The notes under the pieces: model-generated
Database searches by the model: none
Seen by the model: the letters and a program-made list of their open reading frames with translations, nothing else
Told to the model about the DNA's origin: nothing
NCBI GenBank assembly: GCA_021737445.1
Contig: JAIPDY010000167.1
Coordinates: forward strand, 1-7,215
Reading direction: 5' to 3'
Source: Desulfotignum sp.
Lineage (GTDB): Bacteria > Desulfobacterota > Desulfobacteria > Desulfobacterales > Desulfobacteraceae
DNA: 7,215 nt
Part shown: positions 1 to 6,447 of the stretch, piece by piece
How the letters are laid out: the number at the start of each line of letters is the position of its first letter
Position numbering within the stretch: the first letter of the stretch is position 1
Program-made: the position numbers and the translations under genes

Positions 1-849
1 GTCAGTGAGGCCCGGTACAAAACCATGGTGGAAACCATGGGTGACGGGTTGTGCGAAATTGATGAACACCAGGTCACCACCTATGCCAATGACACCCTGT
101 GCCGGATGTGGAAAAGATCCAGGGAGGAGATCATCGGTGTTCCCGTGACCCGGTTTGTGGATGAAAAAAACCATGCCATTCTCATGGCCCAGCTGGAAAA
201 GCGGCGCAGGGGTGAAAGCCATGCCTATGAAATTGTCTGGAACTGCAAAGACGGCACAAAGCTGCACACCATCATGACCCCCACCCCCTATTTTGATGCC
301 CACGGCCGGTTCAAGGGCAGTTTTGCCGTGGTCACAGATATTTCCCGGCAGAAAAAAGAAAAAGACCTGCTGGAGATGCTGGTGCAGCAGAGAACCAGGG
401 AACTGCAGACCAAAACCCATAACCTGGAGGAAGTGAACACCGCCCTGCGGGTGCTGCTCAAAAAACGGGAACAGGATCGGCAGCACATGGAAGAACAGAT
501 GCTGGTGAATATCCGGGAACTGGTCATGCCGTATATCGATCGCATGCGAAACAGCCGGCTGGATGAGCGCCAGACCGCCTGCCTGGATGTCATGACCGCC
601 ACCCTGGAGGATATCGTCTCCCCGTTTCTCCACAAGGTGTCGCTGGAATTTCTCCATCTTACCCCGTCTGAAATCCAGGTGGCCAACCTGATCAAACACG
701 GCAAAACCACCAAGGAGATCGCCCAGATGCTGATCCTTTCACAAAAAACCGTTGCGTTTTACAGAAAACGCATCCGCAAAAAACTGGGCATCACCAACAA
801 GGCCGTTAATCTGCGGACCTTTCTTGCCACAGGCAACCTGTCGGAATAG
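1..849 (+). CDS. PAS-domain regulator with C-terminal LuxR-type HTH (5' end missing)
   Basis: This is the C-terminal 282 residues of a longer protein. The frame is open from base 1, and the first residues (SEARYKTMVETMGDGL) already match the start of a PAS fold, so the ATG at 25 is internal. Numbering from base 1, a PAS domain covers about residues 1-116 and ends in the usual VVTDISRQK segment. A charged coiled coil follows at about 117-170, then a helical linker, then a LuxR/GerE-type HTH at about 220-274 (LTPSEIQVANLIKHGKTTKEIA, ending RIRKKLGI). The PAS domain presumably senses a ligand or redox state, and the HTH binds DNA. No kinase or receiver domain is visible, but one could lie upstream. 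The recognition helix reads TVAFYRKRIRKKLG, where relatives as I remember them have an EFHR-type sequence. The gene ends about 190 bp before the binding-protein gene on the same strand, so it may regulate that set; this is inferred from position only. Family is confident, signal unknown. Confidence 0.88.
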   Translation, partial: VSEARYKTMVETMGDGLCEIDEHQVTTYANDTLCRMWKRSREEIIGVPVTRFVDEKNHAILMAQLEKRRRGESHAYEIVWNCKDGTKLHTIMTPTPYFDAHGRFKGSFAVVTDISRQKKEKDLLEMLVQQRTRELQTKTHNLEEVNTALRVLLKKREQDRQHMEEQMLVNIRELVMPYIDRMRNSRLDERQTACLDVMTATLEDIVSPFLHKVSLEFLHLTPSEIQVANLIKHGKTTKEIAQMLILSQKTVAFYRKRIRKKLGITNKAVNLRTFLATGNLSE

Positions 850-886
850 GTAATTTTCGGGTATATTTCATACCCGAAAATTACCT
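848..886. promoter_or_regulatory. Perfect 17-bp inverted repeat after the regulator
   Basis: AGGTAATTTTCGGGTAT (848-864) and its exact reverse complement (870-886) flank a 5-base ATTTC loop. The left arm starts inside the regulator's TAG stop. In RNA it would be a stable hairpin, but no T-run follows on either strand, so it is a poor canonical rho-independent terminator. It could be a terminator or mRNA-end stabiliser, or, read as DNA, a large dyad operator upstream of the binding-protein gene. The last bases of the right arm are also part of a second inverted repeat (884-920). The structure is certain from the sequence; the role is open. Confidence 0.6.
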
Positions 887-920
887 GTAATATACCCCTT
901 GCGCACAAAAGGATTACAGG
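884..920. repeat. 8-bp inverted repeat overlapping the 848-886 hairpin
   Basis: CCTGTAAT (884-891) and ATTACAGG (913-920) are exact reverse complements, 21 bases apart. The left arm shares CCT (884-886) with the right arm of the preceding 17-bp repeat, so in RNA the two pairings compete at that edge. A 10-bp palindrome, TGCATATGCA, lies just beyond at 928-937. These could be operator half-sites upstream of the binding-protein gene. I saw no convincing -35/-10 or -24/-12 promoter between 887 and 1023. Confidence 0.4.
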
Positions 921-1023
921 GTACCAATGCATATGCAAAGCATGAAAACAGTGAAAGGGGGTGGTGGCAATATTTTAGGTGTTTTTACAAAAGGGTTCCC
1001 ACAAGTGCACAATAACACACATT

Positions 1024-1030
1024 AAAGGAG
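1024..1030 (+). promoter_or_regulatory. Ribosome-binding site that decides the binding-protein start
   Basis: AAAGGAG ends directly before an ATG at 1031, leaving no spacing, but lies 9 bases before the ATG at 1040. The second is therefore the better start. It also gives a signal peptide beginning MRK rather than MDKMRK. Confidence 0.75.
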
Positions 1031-1039
1031 ATGGATAAG

Positions 1040-2056
1040 ATGCGAAAATTAACAGGTTTTTTCTGGATTTTTACCATGGTGTTCGGATTGTTGTTTTTCT
1101 GTTCTTCCCTTTATGCCAAAACCATTAAACTCAATTATTCCAATTTTTTTCCCCCCACCCATGTGCAGAGCAAACTGGCCCAGGCCTGGTGCGATGAAGT
1201 TAAAAAACGCACCAGCGGGCAGGTGGTGGTGGAATATTATCCCGGTCAGACCCTGACCAAGGGCACCCAGAATTATGACGGGGTGGTGTCCGGGCTGTCG
1301 GATATCGGTATGTGCCTGTTTGCCTATACCAGGGGGCGGTTTCCGGTGATGGAAGCGGTGGACCTGCCTCTGGGATATGACAGCGGCATCACCGCCACCA
1401 AAGTGGTGAATGCGGTATATGAAGAGTTCAAACCCGCAGAACTGGAGGATACCCAGGTGATGTACCTGCATGCCCACGGTGCCGGTGTGCTGCACACTGC
1501 GGGAAAAGCAGTACGTACCATCGAGGATTTCAAGGGCATGAAGCTGCGGGGGCACGGTACCTCTGCCCAGGTGCTATCCGCCCTTGGCGGCACCCCGGTG
1601 TCGCTGCCCATGCCGGAGCTTTACCAGAGCCTGCAAAAAGGCATTGTCCAGGGAGCACTTTATCCAATAGAGGTCAACAAGGGATGGCGCATGGGTGAGG
1701 TGGTGGATTTTCTGACGTTGAGCACCCCTATTGCCTACACCTCTTCTTTTTACGTGGTGATGAACAAGAAAAAATGGGCACAGATCCCTGATGACCTCAA
1801 AAGTGTGATCATGGAAATCAACAAAGAATGGATTCCCAAACATGGCCTGGCCTGGGATGAATCAGACAAGGAAGGACTGGCGTTTTTCAAGGAGCTTGGC
1901 GGTGAGGTGATTGATTTGTCTAAATCAGAAGGTGCCAGGTGGCAGGCGGCCATCGCTCCGGTGGTGGATACCTATATCGAGAAAATGAACAAAAATGGAT
2001 TTGACGGCAAAAAAATTGTGGATTTTGTCAAAGCAAGGCTGGCGGAATTTAAATGA
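1040..2056 (+). CDS. TRAP transporter substrate-binding protein (DctP family)
   Basis: This is the extracytoplasmic solute receptor of a tripartite ATP-independent periplasmic transporter, a family that mostly binds carboxylates. From the ATG at 1040 it is 338 residues, the usual DctP length. Residues 1-26 are a type I signal peptide: a basic MRK, a hydrophobic core, then SLYA before KTIKLNYSN. The cysteine in the core does not fit a lipobox. The mature protein shows the family layout: YYPGQTLTKGTQNYDGV with VSGLSDIG in the first lobe, then FKGMKLRGHG with LGGTPVSLPMPELYQSLQKGIVQGAL. R170 in MKLRG sits where DctP proteins place the arginine that salt-bridges the substrate carboxylate. The stop overlaps the start of the CoA ligase gene (ATGA), implying coupled expression and a substrate the ligase activates. 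No DctQ or DctM membrane gene is in the window, so the receptor must use a distant permease or have another role. The substrate cannot be read from the sequence. Confidence 0.92.
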   Translation: MRKLTGFFWIFTMVFGLLFFCSSLYAKTIKLNYSNFFPPTHVQSKLAQAWCDEVKKRTSGQVVVEYYPGQTLTKGTQNYDGVVSGLSDIGMCLFAYTRGRFPVMEAVDLPLGYDSGITATKVVNAVYEEFKPAELEDTQVMYLHAHGAGVLHTAGKAVRTIEDFKGMKLRGHGTSAQVLSALGGTPVSLPMPELYQSLQKGIVQGALYPIEVNKGWRMGEVVDFLTLSTPIAYTSSFYVVMNKKKWAQIPDDLKSVIMEINKEWIPKHGLAWDESDKEGLAFFKELGGEVIDLSKSEGARWQAAIAPVVDTYIEKMNKNGFDGKKIVDFVKARLAEFK

Positions 2057-3387
2057 TGAATGAGAATGAATTTTGGAACCCGTTTCTGGAAACCCTGCCC
2101 AGACAGAAACTGGAACAGTTGCAACTCTTCAAGTTCAAGCGCATATTTGCCTGGGCATATCAGCACTCAAGGTTTCACAGAAAACTGTATGATGCGGCAA
2201 ACATCACACCTGATGACATCCGGTCCCTGGATGATGTGAAAAAAGTGCCCAAGGTGGAAAAATCCATGATGCAGGCGATCCAGAACAAGGACCCGTTTCC
2301 CTATGGGGATGCCCTGTGTGTGCCCTTGGAAGAGGTATCTGCCTTCCGCCAGACATCCGGTACCACAGGACAGCCCGTGTACCAGCCCGATACCTGGCAG
2401 GACTGGGAATGGTGGGCTGAATGCTGGGCGTATATCCTCTGGTCCCAGGGATACCGGGCATCTGACCGGGTGTTTCTGCCCTTTGGCTACAACATTTTTG
2501 TGGCGTTCTGGGCCGGCCATTACGGCGCGGAGAAACTGGGTTGCGAGGTGGTGCCCGGCGGGGTTCTGGACACCCAGGCACGCATTCTCAAGATCCAGGA
2601 GCTGCAGGCCACAGCCATGATGGCCACCCCCACCTATGTGCTGCGCATGGCAGATGTGGCAAAAAATAAACTGGGCATTGATCCGGCGACCCTGTCCATT
2701 GACAAGATCACCTGTGCAGGTGAGCCAGGGGCCGGGATCCCGGCCACCAAAAAGCGCATGGAAGCGGCATTCGGCGCCAGGGTGTATGACCATTCCGGCG
2801 CCACCGAGATCGGGGCCTGGTCCTATGAATGCCGGCACCAGCCCTTTGGCATGCATGTGAACGAGGCCATGTTTCTGGTGGAGATCGAGGACCTGGAAAC
2901 CGGAGAACTTATCACAGAACCAGGGAAAAAAGGGAAAATGGTGATCACGGCCCTGGACCGTATGGCCCAGCCCTGCATACGGTTTGATTCCAAGGATGTG
3001 ATCCAGTGGGACCCGGACCCCTGTGCCTGCGGCAGGACCTTTCGGGTGATCAAGGGCGGGGTCATCGGCCGGGCCGATGACATCACCAAGGTCAAGGGGG
3101 TGCTCTTCAGCCCGGCTGCGGTGGAGGCGGTGGTACGGTCCTTTGACGGGCTGGGGGATGAGTATGAACTGGTGGTGGAAAGACCCGGTGATGTTGACCA
3201 TATCACCCTGAAAGTGGAACTGCGGCCCGGGGTGGGGCAGGCAGATGTGGAACCCGGGCTCCGGGATCAGCTGCGGTTAAAAACCAACCTGGGATATGAG
3301 ATACAGTTTTCTGATTACGGGTCCCTGCCCCGGTACAAGCTTAAAGCCAGGCGGTTCAAGGACCTGCGCAAAAAAAGCCGGGAATGA
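2053..3387 (+). CDS. PaaK-like acyl/aryl-CoA ligase (adenylate-forming)
   Basis: This 444-residue cytoplasmic protein belongs to the phenylacetate-CoA ligase branch of the adenylate-forming enzymes, which convert acid + ATP + CoA to acyl-CoA + AMP + PPi. Its length is typical of PaaK (about 430-450). Visible motifs: TSGTTGQP (residues 101-108, phosphate-binding loop), DHSGATEIG (246-254, A5 region), RFDSKDV (310-316, with D315 as the ribose-binding acid), CACGR (324-328, the CxCG element of this branch), GRADDITKVKG (339-349, hinge), and a C-terminal LPRYKLKARRF (425-435) where K431 is the likely adenylation lysine. The A5 and A7 segments differ from textbook PaaK (roughly YGLSE and YRTRD), so an acid other than phenylacetate is quite possible. 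The ATG at 2053 overlaps the binding-protein TGA. No strong ribosome-binding site precedes it, so translational coupling is likely. Phenylacetate, benzoate-type and other carboxylates are all possible substrates. Confidence 0.88.
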   Translation: MMNENEFWNPFLETLPRQKLEQLQLFKFKRIFAWAYQHSRFHRKLYDAANITPDDIRSLDDVKKVPKVEKSMMQAIQNKDPFPYGDALCVPLEEVSAFRQTSGTTGQPVYQPDTWQDWEWWAECWAYILWSQGYRASDRVFLPFGYNIFVAFWAGHYGAEKLGCEVVPGGVLDTQARILKIQELQATAMMATPTYVLRMADVAKNKLGIDPATLSIDKITCAGEPGAGIPATKKRMEAAFGARVYDHSGATEIGAWSYECRHQPFGMHVNEAMFLVEIEDLETGELITEPGKKGKMVITALDRMAQPCIRFDSKDVIQWDPDPCACGRTFRVIKGGVIGRADDITKVKGVLFSPAAVEAVVRSFDGLGDEYELVVERPGDVDHITLKVELRPGVGQADVEPGLRDQLRLKTNLGYEIQFSDYGSLPRYKLKARRFKDLRKKSRE

Positions 3388-3440
3388 ACAAATACCTGCC
3401 AAGAAAGGGCGTGCAAAAAAAGCGCTCCCATATATGGATG

Positions 3441-3446
3441 AAAGGA
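3441..3446 (+). promoter_or_regulatory. Ribosome-binding site favouring the ATG at 3456
   Basis: AAAGGA lies 9 bases before the ATG at 3456. The alternative in-frame ATG at 3384 overlaps the ligase stop (ATGA) but has no purine-rich site of similar quality. Confidence 0.5.
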
Positions 3447-3455
3447 ATAAAATTG

Positions 3456-3665
3456 ATGCAGGACAGTACACAAAGATCCTCATTGACGGCCATCAATGAA
3501 AATATTGCAGCCTTAAGAAAAACAGCCGGGTTTCTGGAAACCCAGACCACGGATTTTCCCGCATTGCAAAGGAATATAAAGCGAATATCCGCCAGCATTA
3601 AAATGCTGGAACTGAACCTGAGTGATGCCCTGGCACTTGATCAGGAAGATGCGCCGGGCATGTGA
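3456..3665 (+). CDS. Small helical protein of unknown function
   Basis: This is a 69-residue open frame after the ligase gene, starting at the ATG with the better ribosome-binding site. I do not recognise a family. The product is hydrophilic with no membrane segment, signal peptide or cysteine. From about residue 10 to 60 it looks helical, with heptad-like spacing of hydrophobic residues (INENIAALRKTAGFLETQ and LQRNIKRISASIKMLELN), suggesting a short coiled coil or helical hairpin that could oligomerise or bind a partner. The C-terminus is acidic. An in-frame ATG at 3384 would add 24 basic residues and overlap the ligase stop by ATGA, exactly as the ligase overlaps the binding protein. That longer 93-residue form cannot be excluded. 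The gene is probably co-transcribed with the ligase and is followed by the 3725-3757 terminator. Coding status is likely rather than certain. Confidence 0.55.
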   Translation: MQDSTQRSSLTAINENIAALRKTAGFLETQTTDFPALQRNIKRISASIKMLELNLSDALALDQEDAPGM

Positions 3666-3686
3666 TCCAAAAAAAAATGAAGATTT

Positions 3687-3706
3687 ACTAATCTACTAAT
3701 CTACTA
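3687..3706 (+). repeat. Short tandem repeat, 2.5 units of ACTAATCT
   Basis: ACTAATCT occurs twice in tandem (3687-3694 and 3695-3702), followed by a half unit ACTA. It lies in the 105-bp convergent intergenic stretch between the small gene and the rubredoxin gene, after a run of A at 3669-3677. No function is evident; slippage is the simplest explanation. Confidence 0.6.
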
Positions 3707-3724
3707 TAAGAAGAGCGGGGTGAT

Positions 3725-3757
3725 GCAGGCCGGACCGGGGTTTCCGGTCCGGCCTGC
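3725..3757. terminator. Strong GC hairpin between convergent genes
   Basis: GCAGGCCGGACCGG (3725-3738) pairs perfectly with CCGGTCCGGCCTGC (3744-3757) around a GGTTT loop. It sits between the ends of the + strand binding-protein/ligase set and the - strand cyd-rubredoxin set, where a shared bidirectional terminator is expected. The T-tract on the + side is weak and displaced (TTATTCTTTTT from 3771, overlapping the end of the rubredoxin gene). On the - side, a T-run comes only after about 50 bases. It is therefore a strong hairpin with imperfect tails. Confidence 0.75.
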
Positions 3758-3770
3758 CTGTTACAGGTAA

Positions 3771-3929
3771 TTATTCTTTTTCAAATTCGTCCTTGGCTGC
3801 ACCGCAGATGGGGCAGGTCCAGTCATCGGGCAGATCTTCAAACGCGGTCCCGGGTTTTATGCCGTTGTCCGGATCTCCGTCAGCAGGGTCATACACATAG
3901 CCGCAGGGGCCGCATACATATCTGTCCAT
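3771..3929 (-). CDS. Rubredoxin
   Basis: This 52-residue protein is a complete classical rubredoxin, a small cytoplasmic one-electron carrier with a single iron bound by four cysteines. The two knuckles are CGPCG (C6, C9) and CPICG (C39, C42). Between them are the family hallmarks YVYDPADGDPDNGIKPGT and FEDLPDDWTCP. The start MDRYVC is placed at 3929 because AAGGAG (3938-3943) lies 8 bases upstream. An ATG at 3935 would leave only 2 bases. The gene is 58 bp downstream of cydB on the same strand, so it is probably the last gene of the cydAB transcript. In anaerobes rubredoxin feeds oxygen or superoxide reducers such as rubredoxin:oxygen oxidoreductase, rubrerythrin or desulfoferrodoxin. Its place beside an O2-reducing oxidase suggests a shared oxygen response. 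Direct electron transfer to cytochrome bd, a quinol oxidase, is not implied. Confidence 0.95.
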   Translation of the reverse strand: MDRYVCGPCGYVYDPADGDPDNGIKPGTAFEDLPDDWTCPICGAAKDEFEKE

Positions 3930-3937
3930 AATCATTT

Positions 3938-3943
3938 CTCCTT
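3938..3943 (-). promoter_or_regulatory. Ribosome-binding site that decides the rubredoxin start
   Basis: Read on the - strand, AAGGAG is followed by 8 bases and then the ATG at 3929. The in-frame ATG at 3935 is too close to be the main start. Confidence 0.7.
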
Positions 3944-3967
3944 TTATCTATTGGTTTATGGTGATTG

Positions 3968-3987
3968 ACGGGCGCAGTGCAGCCCGT
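3968..3987 (-). promoter_or_regulatory. Small hairpin between cydB and rubredoxin
   Basis: ACGGGC (3968-3973) and GCCCGT (3982-3987) are complementary. The inner GC/GC can extend the stem around an AGT triloop with one bulged base. It directly follows the cydB stop and precedes the rubredoxin ribosome-binding site, with no T-run after it on the - strand. It may stabilise the upstream message or set the ratio of cydB to rubredoxin; that is inference. Confidence 0.4.
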
Positions 3988-5016
3988 TTAATAAGCTTCT
4001 TCCATATCCAGGTCTTCCTGGGTTACGGGATTTTTAAACATATGATAGGCCCAGATCTGGTAACAGATGACAATGGGAATGAATACCAGGACCACAGCCA
4101 GCATGATTTTCAAGGTCAGGGGACTGGAGGATGCGTTAAACGCGGTAAGGTGCCAGTCCGGGTTCATGCTGGAAGGAAACAGGGCCGGGAACAGCCCGAT
4201 GATGCCGAAAAAGGTGCACAGCACAATGGTGAGAGCTGATGCGAACCAGGCCCTGAAATAGGTTTTTTTGTGTACAAAATACCGGATACTCAACAGGGCT
4301 GCCACATTCACCAGGGTTACGAAAAATAAAACAGGGTACTGAAAATAATTGGCATACAGGTCAGTGGCAAAATAACTGGCAATCAGAAATATGACCGCAA
4401 CCGGTACCAGAACCAGCCAGGTTCTCTGAGAAATCAGCACCATGCGTGCCTGCAGCCCGCCTGAGGATCTGATTGCCATCCAGTTGGCACCATGGACAAT
4501 GAACAGCAGAACAAATAAAAGTCCCCCCAGCAGCCCGTAGGGATTGAGGAGCCTGAGGGTGTTGCCGTGGTATATCCCCTGGTCATCAAAGGGAATACCC
4601 TGGAATATGTTGGCAAAAGCCACCCCGAACAGCAGGGCCGGAAAAAAGCTGCCAATAAAGATCAGAAAATCCCACACCTTTTTCCAGCCAGGGGTGTCGA
4701 TCTTGCTTCTGAAATGGATGGCAACCCCGCGGAAAATAAGGGCAAAGAGAATCAGCATCAGCGGGGTATAAAGCGCTGAAAACATGGTGGCGTAGACCAG
4801 TGGAAAAGCGGCAAAGGTCACCCCACCGGCCGTGATGAGCCACACCTCATTGCCGTCCCACAAAGGACCTATGGCATTGAGCATGGTACGCCGGTCTGTA
4901 TCGGTCTTGCCGGCAAAGGGGTAGATGGTGCCGATGCCGAAGTCAAACCCGGAGGTCATGAAAAAGACAGCCCACAAAAGGCCCCACAGAAAAAACCAGA
5001 TCGTTTGCAGTTCCAT
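3988..5016 (-). CDS. cydB: Cytochrome bd quinol oxidase subunit II
   Basis: This 342-residue integral membrane protein pairs with CydA to form cytochrome bd, which oxidises quinol and reduces O2 to water without pumping protons. Family signatures are plain: TSGFDFGIGT (21-30), the DRRTMLNAIGPLWDGNEVW stretch (41-59) with D54 in the conserved WDGN, LITAGGVTFAAFP (60-72), an FRGVAIHFRSK segment (95-105), then IGSFFPALLFGVAFANIFQG (121-140) and NPYGLLGG (158-165). The C-terminus, SSPLTLKIMLAVVLVFIPIV then YQIWAYHMF, is also typical. About eight or nine hydrophobic helices are present. Length is near the usual 330-380. The start at 5016 has AAGGAG ten bases upstream (5027-5032), just after the cydA stop, with 17 bp between the genes. 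No separate CydX-like subunit gene was seen after it; the next gene is rubredoxin. Confidence 0.96.
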   Translation of the reverse strand: MELQTIWFFLWGLLWAVFFMTSGFDFGIGTIYPFAGKTDTDRRTMLNAIGPLWDGNEVWLITAGGVTFAAFPLVYATMFSALYTPLMLILFALIFRGVAIHFRSKIDTPGWKKVWDFLIFIGSFFPALLFGVAFANIFQGIPFDDQGIYHGNTLRLLNPYGLLGGLLFVLLFIVHGANWMAIRSSGGLQARMVLISQRTWLVLVPVAVIFLIASYFATDLYANYFQYPVLFFVTLVNVAALLSIRYFVHKKTYFRAWFASALTIVLCTFFGIIGLFPALFPSSMNPDWHLTAFNASSSPLTLKIMLAVVLVFIPIVICYQIWAYHMFKNPVTQEDLDMEEAY

Positions 5017-5033
5017 TCTTTTTGTACTCCTTT

Positions 5034-6344
5034 TTATCGGGTTGCGGCTTCAGGGCCTTCTTTAACAGTTTTGGCCATCAAAAAGAATCCCACCGCTCCC
5101 AGCAGACCGTACACCAGAATAAATCCCATCAATGAGGTGAACACCTGGGTGGTGGATATGGGGGAAGCGGCTTCAGCAGTTTTCATCAGGCCGTATACGA
5201 TCCAGGGCTGGCGGCCCACCTCTGATACGATCCACCCCATCTCTATGGCAAGATAGGGCAAAGGAAGGGAAAACATCATGATTTTCAGGTAGAAGGGGTT
5301 TTCCAGCAGTTTGTTGCGTTTGAACCATCCGTAAACGGTCAGCAGGATAAACAGGGTGCCCAGGCCCACCATGGTTCTGAAACCGATGAAGGTGAGCAGC
5401 ACCGGGGGGCGCTCATCTTTGGGGATATCCCGCAACCCCGTGACTTTGGCATTGAAATCATGAAACCCCAGAAAACTCAAGATGCCGGGGATCGCACCGA
5501 TCTCAATGCGGTTTCTTTCATTTTCCTCATCCGGAATGGCAAACAGCACTATGGGTGCCCGGGTCTGGGTTTCCCAGTGGGATTCCATGGCAGCCAGCTT
5601 GGCCGGCTGGGTTTTGGATACATTCACCCCGTGCATATCCCCGGTGACGGCAACCAGGACAGCACTGACAAGGCCCACCACAAGCCCTAGGCGGAAAGAA
5701 GGCACAAATACATCCAGGTGCTGTTTTTTCAGCAGATGCCAGGCAGCGACACCCATGATGAAAAAAGCAGACAGCAGCAGGGCTGAGGGTATCACATGAA
5801 TAATTTCTAAAAGCCCGTGTTTGTTTGTGATCAGGGCAAAAAAACTGGCCAGTTCGGCCCGGCCGTCCCGGATCACATACCCCACAGGGTTCTGCATAAA
5901 GCCATTGGCCAGTAAAATCCACACAGCAGACATGTTCCCGGCCAGGGCGATGAGCCACATCACACCGGCATGGGCTTTGGCAGACAGCTTTTTCCATCCG
6001 AAAATCCAGATGCCGATAAAGGTGGATTCCAGAAAAAACGCCACAGATGCCTCAATGGCCAGAAGCGAGCCGAAAATATCCCCCACATAAGCGGAATATC
6101 TTGACCAGTTGGTGCCGAACTGAAATTCCAGGGTGATGCCCGTGACCACCCCCAAAGCAAAATTGATCAAAAACAGCTTTCCCCAGAATTTGGTCATGCG
6201 CAGATAGGTTTCATCCTTGGTCCTGGCATATTTGGTTTCCATATAGGCGATGAGAATGGAAAGCCCAAGGGTCAGGGGGACAAACAAAAAATGGAACATG
6301 GTGGCTGCAGCAAACTGCAGTCGGGATAAGAAAACCGGGTCCAT
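5034..6344 (-). CDS. cydA: Cytochrome bd quinol oxidase subunit I
   Basis: This 436-residue membrane protein carries the quinol site and the haems of cytochrome bd. Aligning by eye with E. coli CydA gives H18 (haem b595 ligand, E. coli H19), H183 and M325 (haem b558 ligands, E. coli H186 and M393) with R323 two residues before M325, E98 and E106 in LAIEASVAFFLEST (E. coli E99, E107), and K249 and E254 in KLAAMESHWET (quinol-loop K252, E257). The GRQPW signature is at 377-381. All key residues are therefore present. The Q-loop (about 240-315) is the short type, which explains 436 residues against 522 in E. coli. About nine membrane helices are expected. The start at 6344 has GGAGGA a few bases upstream (6349-6354). 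It is the first gene of the cydA-cydB-rubredoxin set, with a probable promoter at 6448-6476. Confidence 0.97.
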   Translation of the reverse strand: MDPVFLSRLQFAAATMFHFLFVPLTLGLSILIAYMETKYARTKDETYLRMTKFWGKLFLINFALGVVTGITLEFQFGTNWSRYSAYVGDIFGSLLAIEASVAFFLESTFIGIWIFGWKKLSAKAHAGVMWLIALAGNMSAVWILLANGFMQNPVGYVIRDGRAELASFFALITNKHGLLEIIHVIPSALLLSAFFIMGVAAWHLLKKQHLDVFVPSFRLGLVVGLVSAVLVAVTGDMHGVNVSKTQPAKLAAMESHWETQTRAPIVLFAIPDEENERNRIEIGAIPGILSFLGFHDFNAKVTGLRDIPKDERPPVLLTFIGFRTMVGLGTLFILLTVYGWFKRNKLLENPFYLKIMMFSLPLPYLAIEMGWIVSEVGRQPWIVYGLMKTAEAASPISTTQVFTSLMGFILVYGLLGAVGFFLMAKTVKEGPEAATR

Positions 6345-6423
6345 TGATTCCTCCAGATGTTGTGATTAAAGCCAAATCTCAGGTTGAAAAAAGCAATTCA
6401 TATGCCAGTCTGTGTGATGGTGT

Positions 6424-6433
6424 GCCAAATATT
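6424..6433. repeat. GCCAAATATT repeat, copy near the cydA promoter
   Basis: The 10-mer GCCAAATATT occurs here and at 6555-6564 in the same orientation; its first seven bases occur a third time at 6371-6377. This copy contains the palindrome AAATATTT (6427-6434) and lies just downstream of the predicted cydA transcription start. It could be a regulator-binding element. A Rex-type redox repressor site is one thing to test, but the outer half-sites do not match well. Confidence 0.4.
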
Positions 6434-6447
6434 TTGAAAACTGATCT

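Noticed and set aside
887..1023. Sigma-54 or sigma-70 promoter before the binding-protein gene
   Set aside because: No GG-N10-GC pair with -24/-12 context was found, and the TTTACA at 984-989 has no acceptable -10 at 16-18 bases.
1031..1039. ATG at 1031 as start of the binding protein
   Set aside because: The ribosome-binding site abuts it with no spacing; the ATG at 1040 has 9-base spacing and a cleaner signal peptide.
2167..3201. 344-codon open frame antisense to the CoA ligase
   Set aside because: The + strand frame has clear ligase motifs; the antisense frame is rich in His, Gly and Pro, as expected from a shadow of GC-rich codons.
3958..4239. 93-codon + strand frame over the 3' end of cydB
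   Set aside because: Antisense to a well-supported CydB coding region; no motif or ribosome-binding site.
6424..6441. Rex operator
   Set aside because: Only the AT-rich palindromic core is present; the outer TTGTG/CACAA half-sites expected of Rex are not symmetrical here, so it is kept only as a hypothesis for testing.
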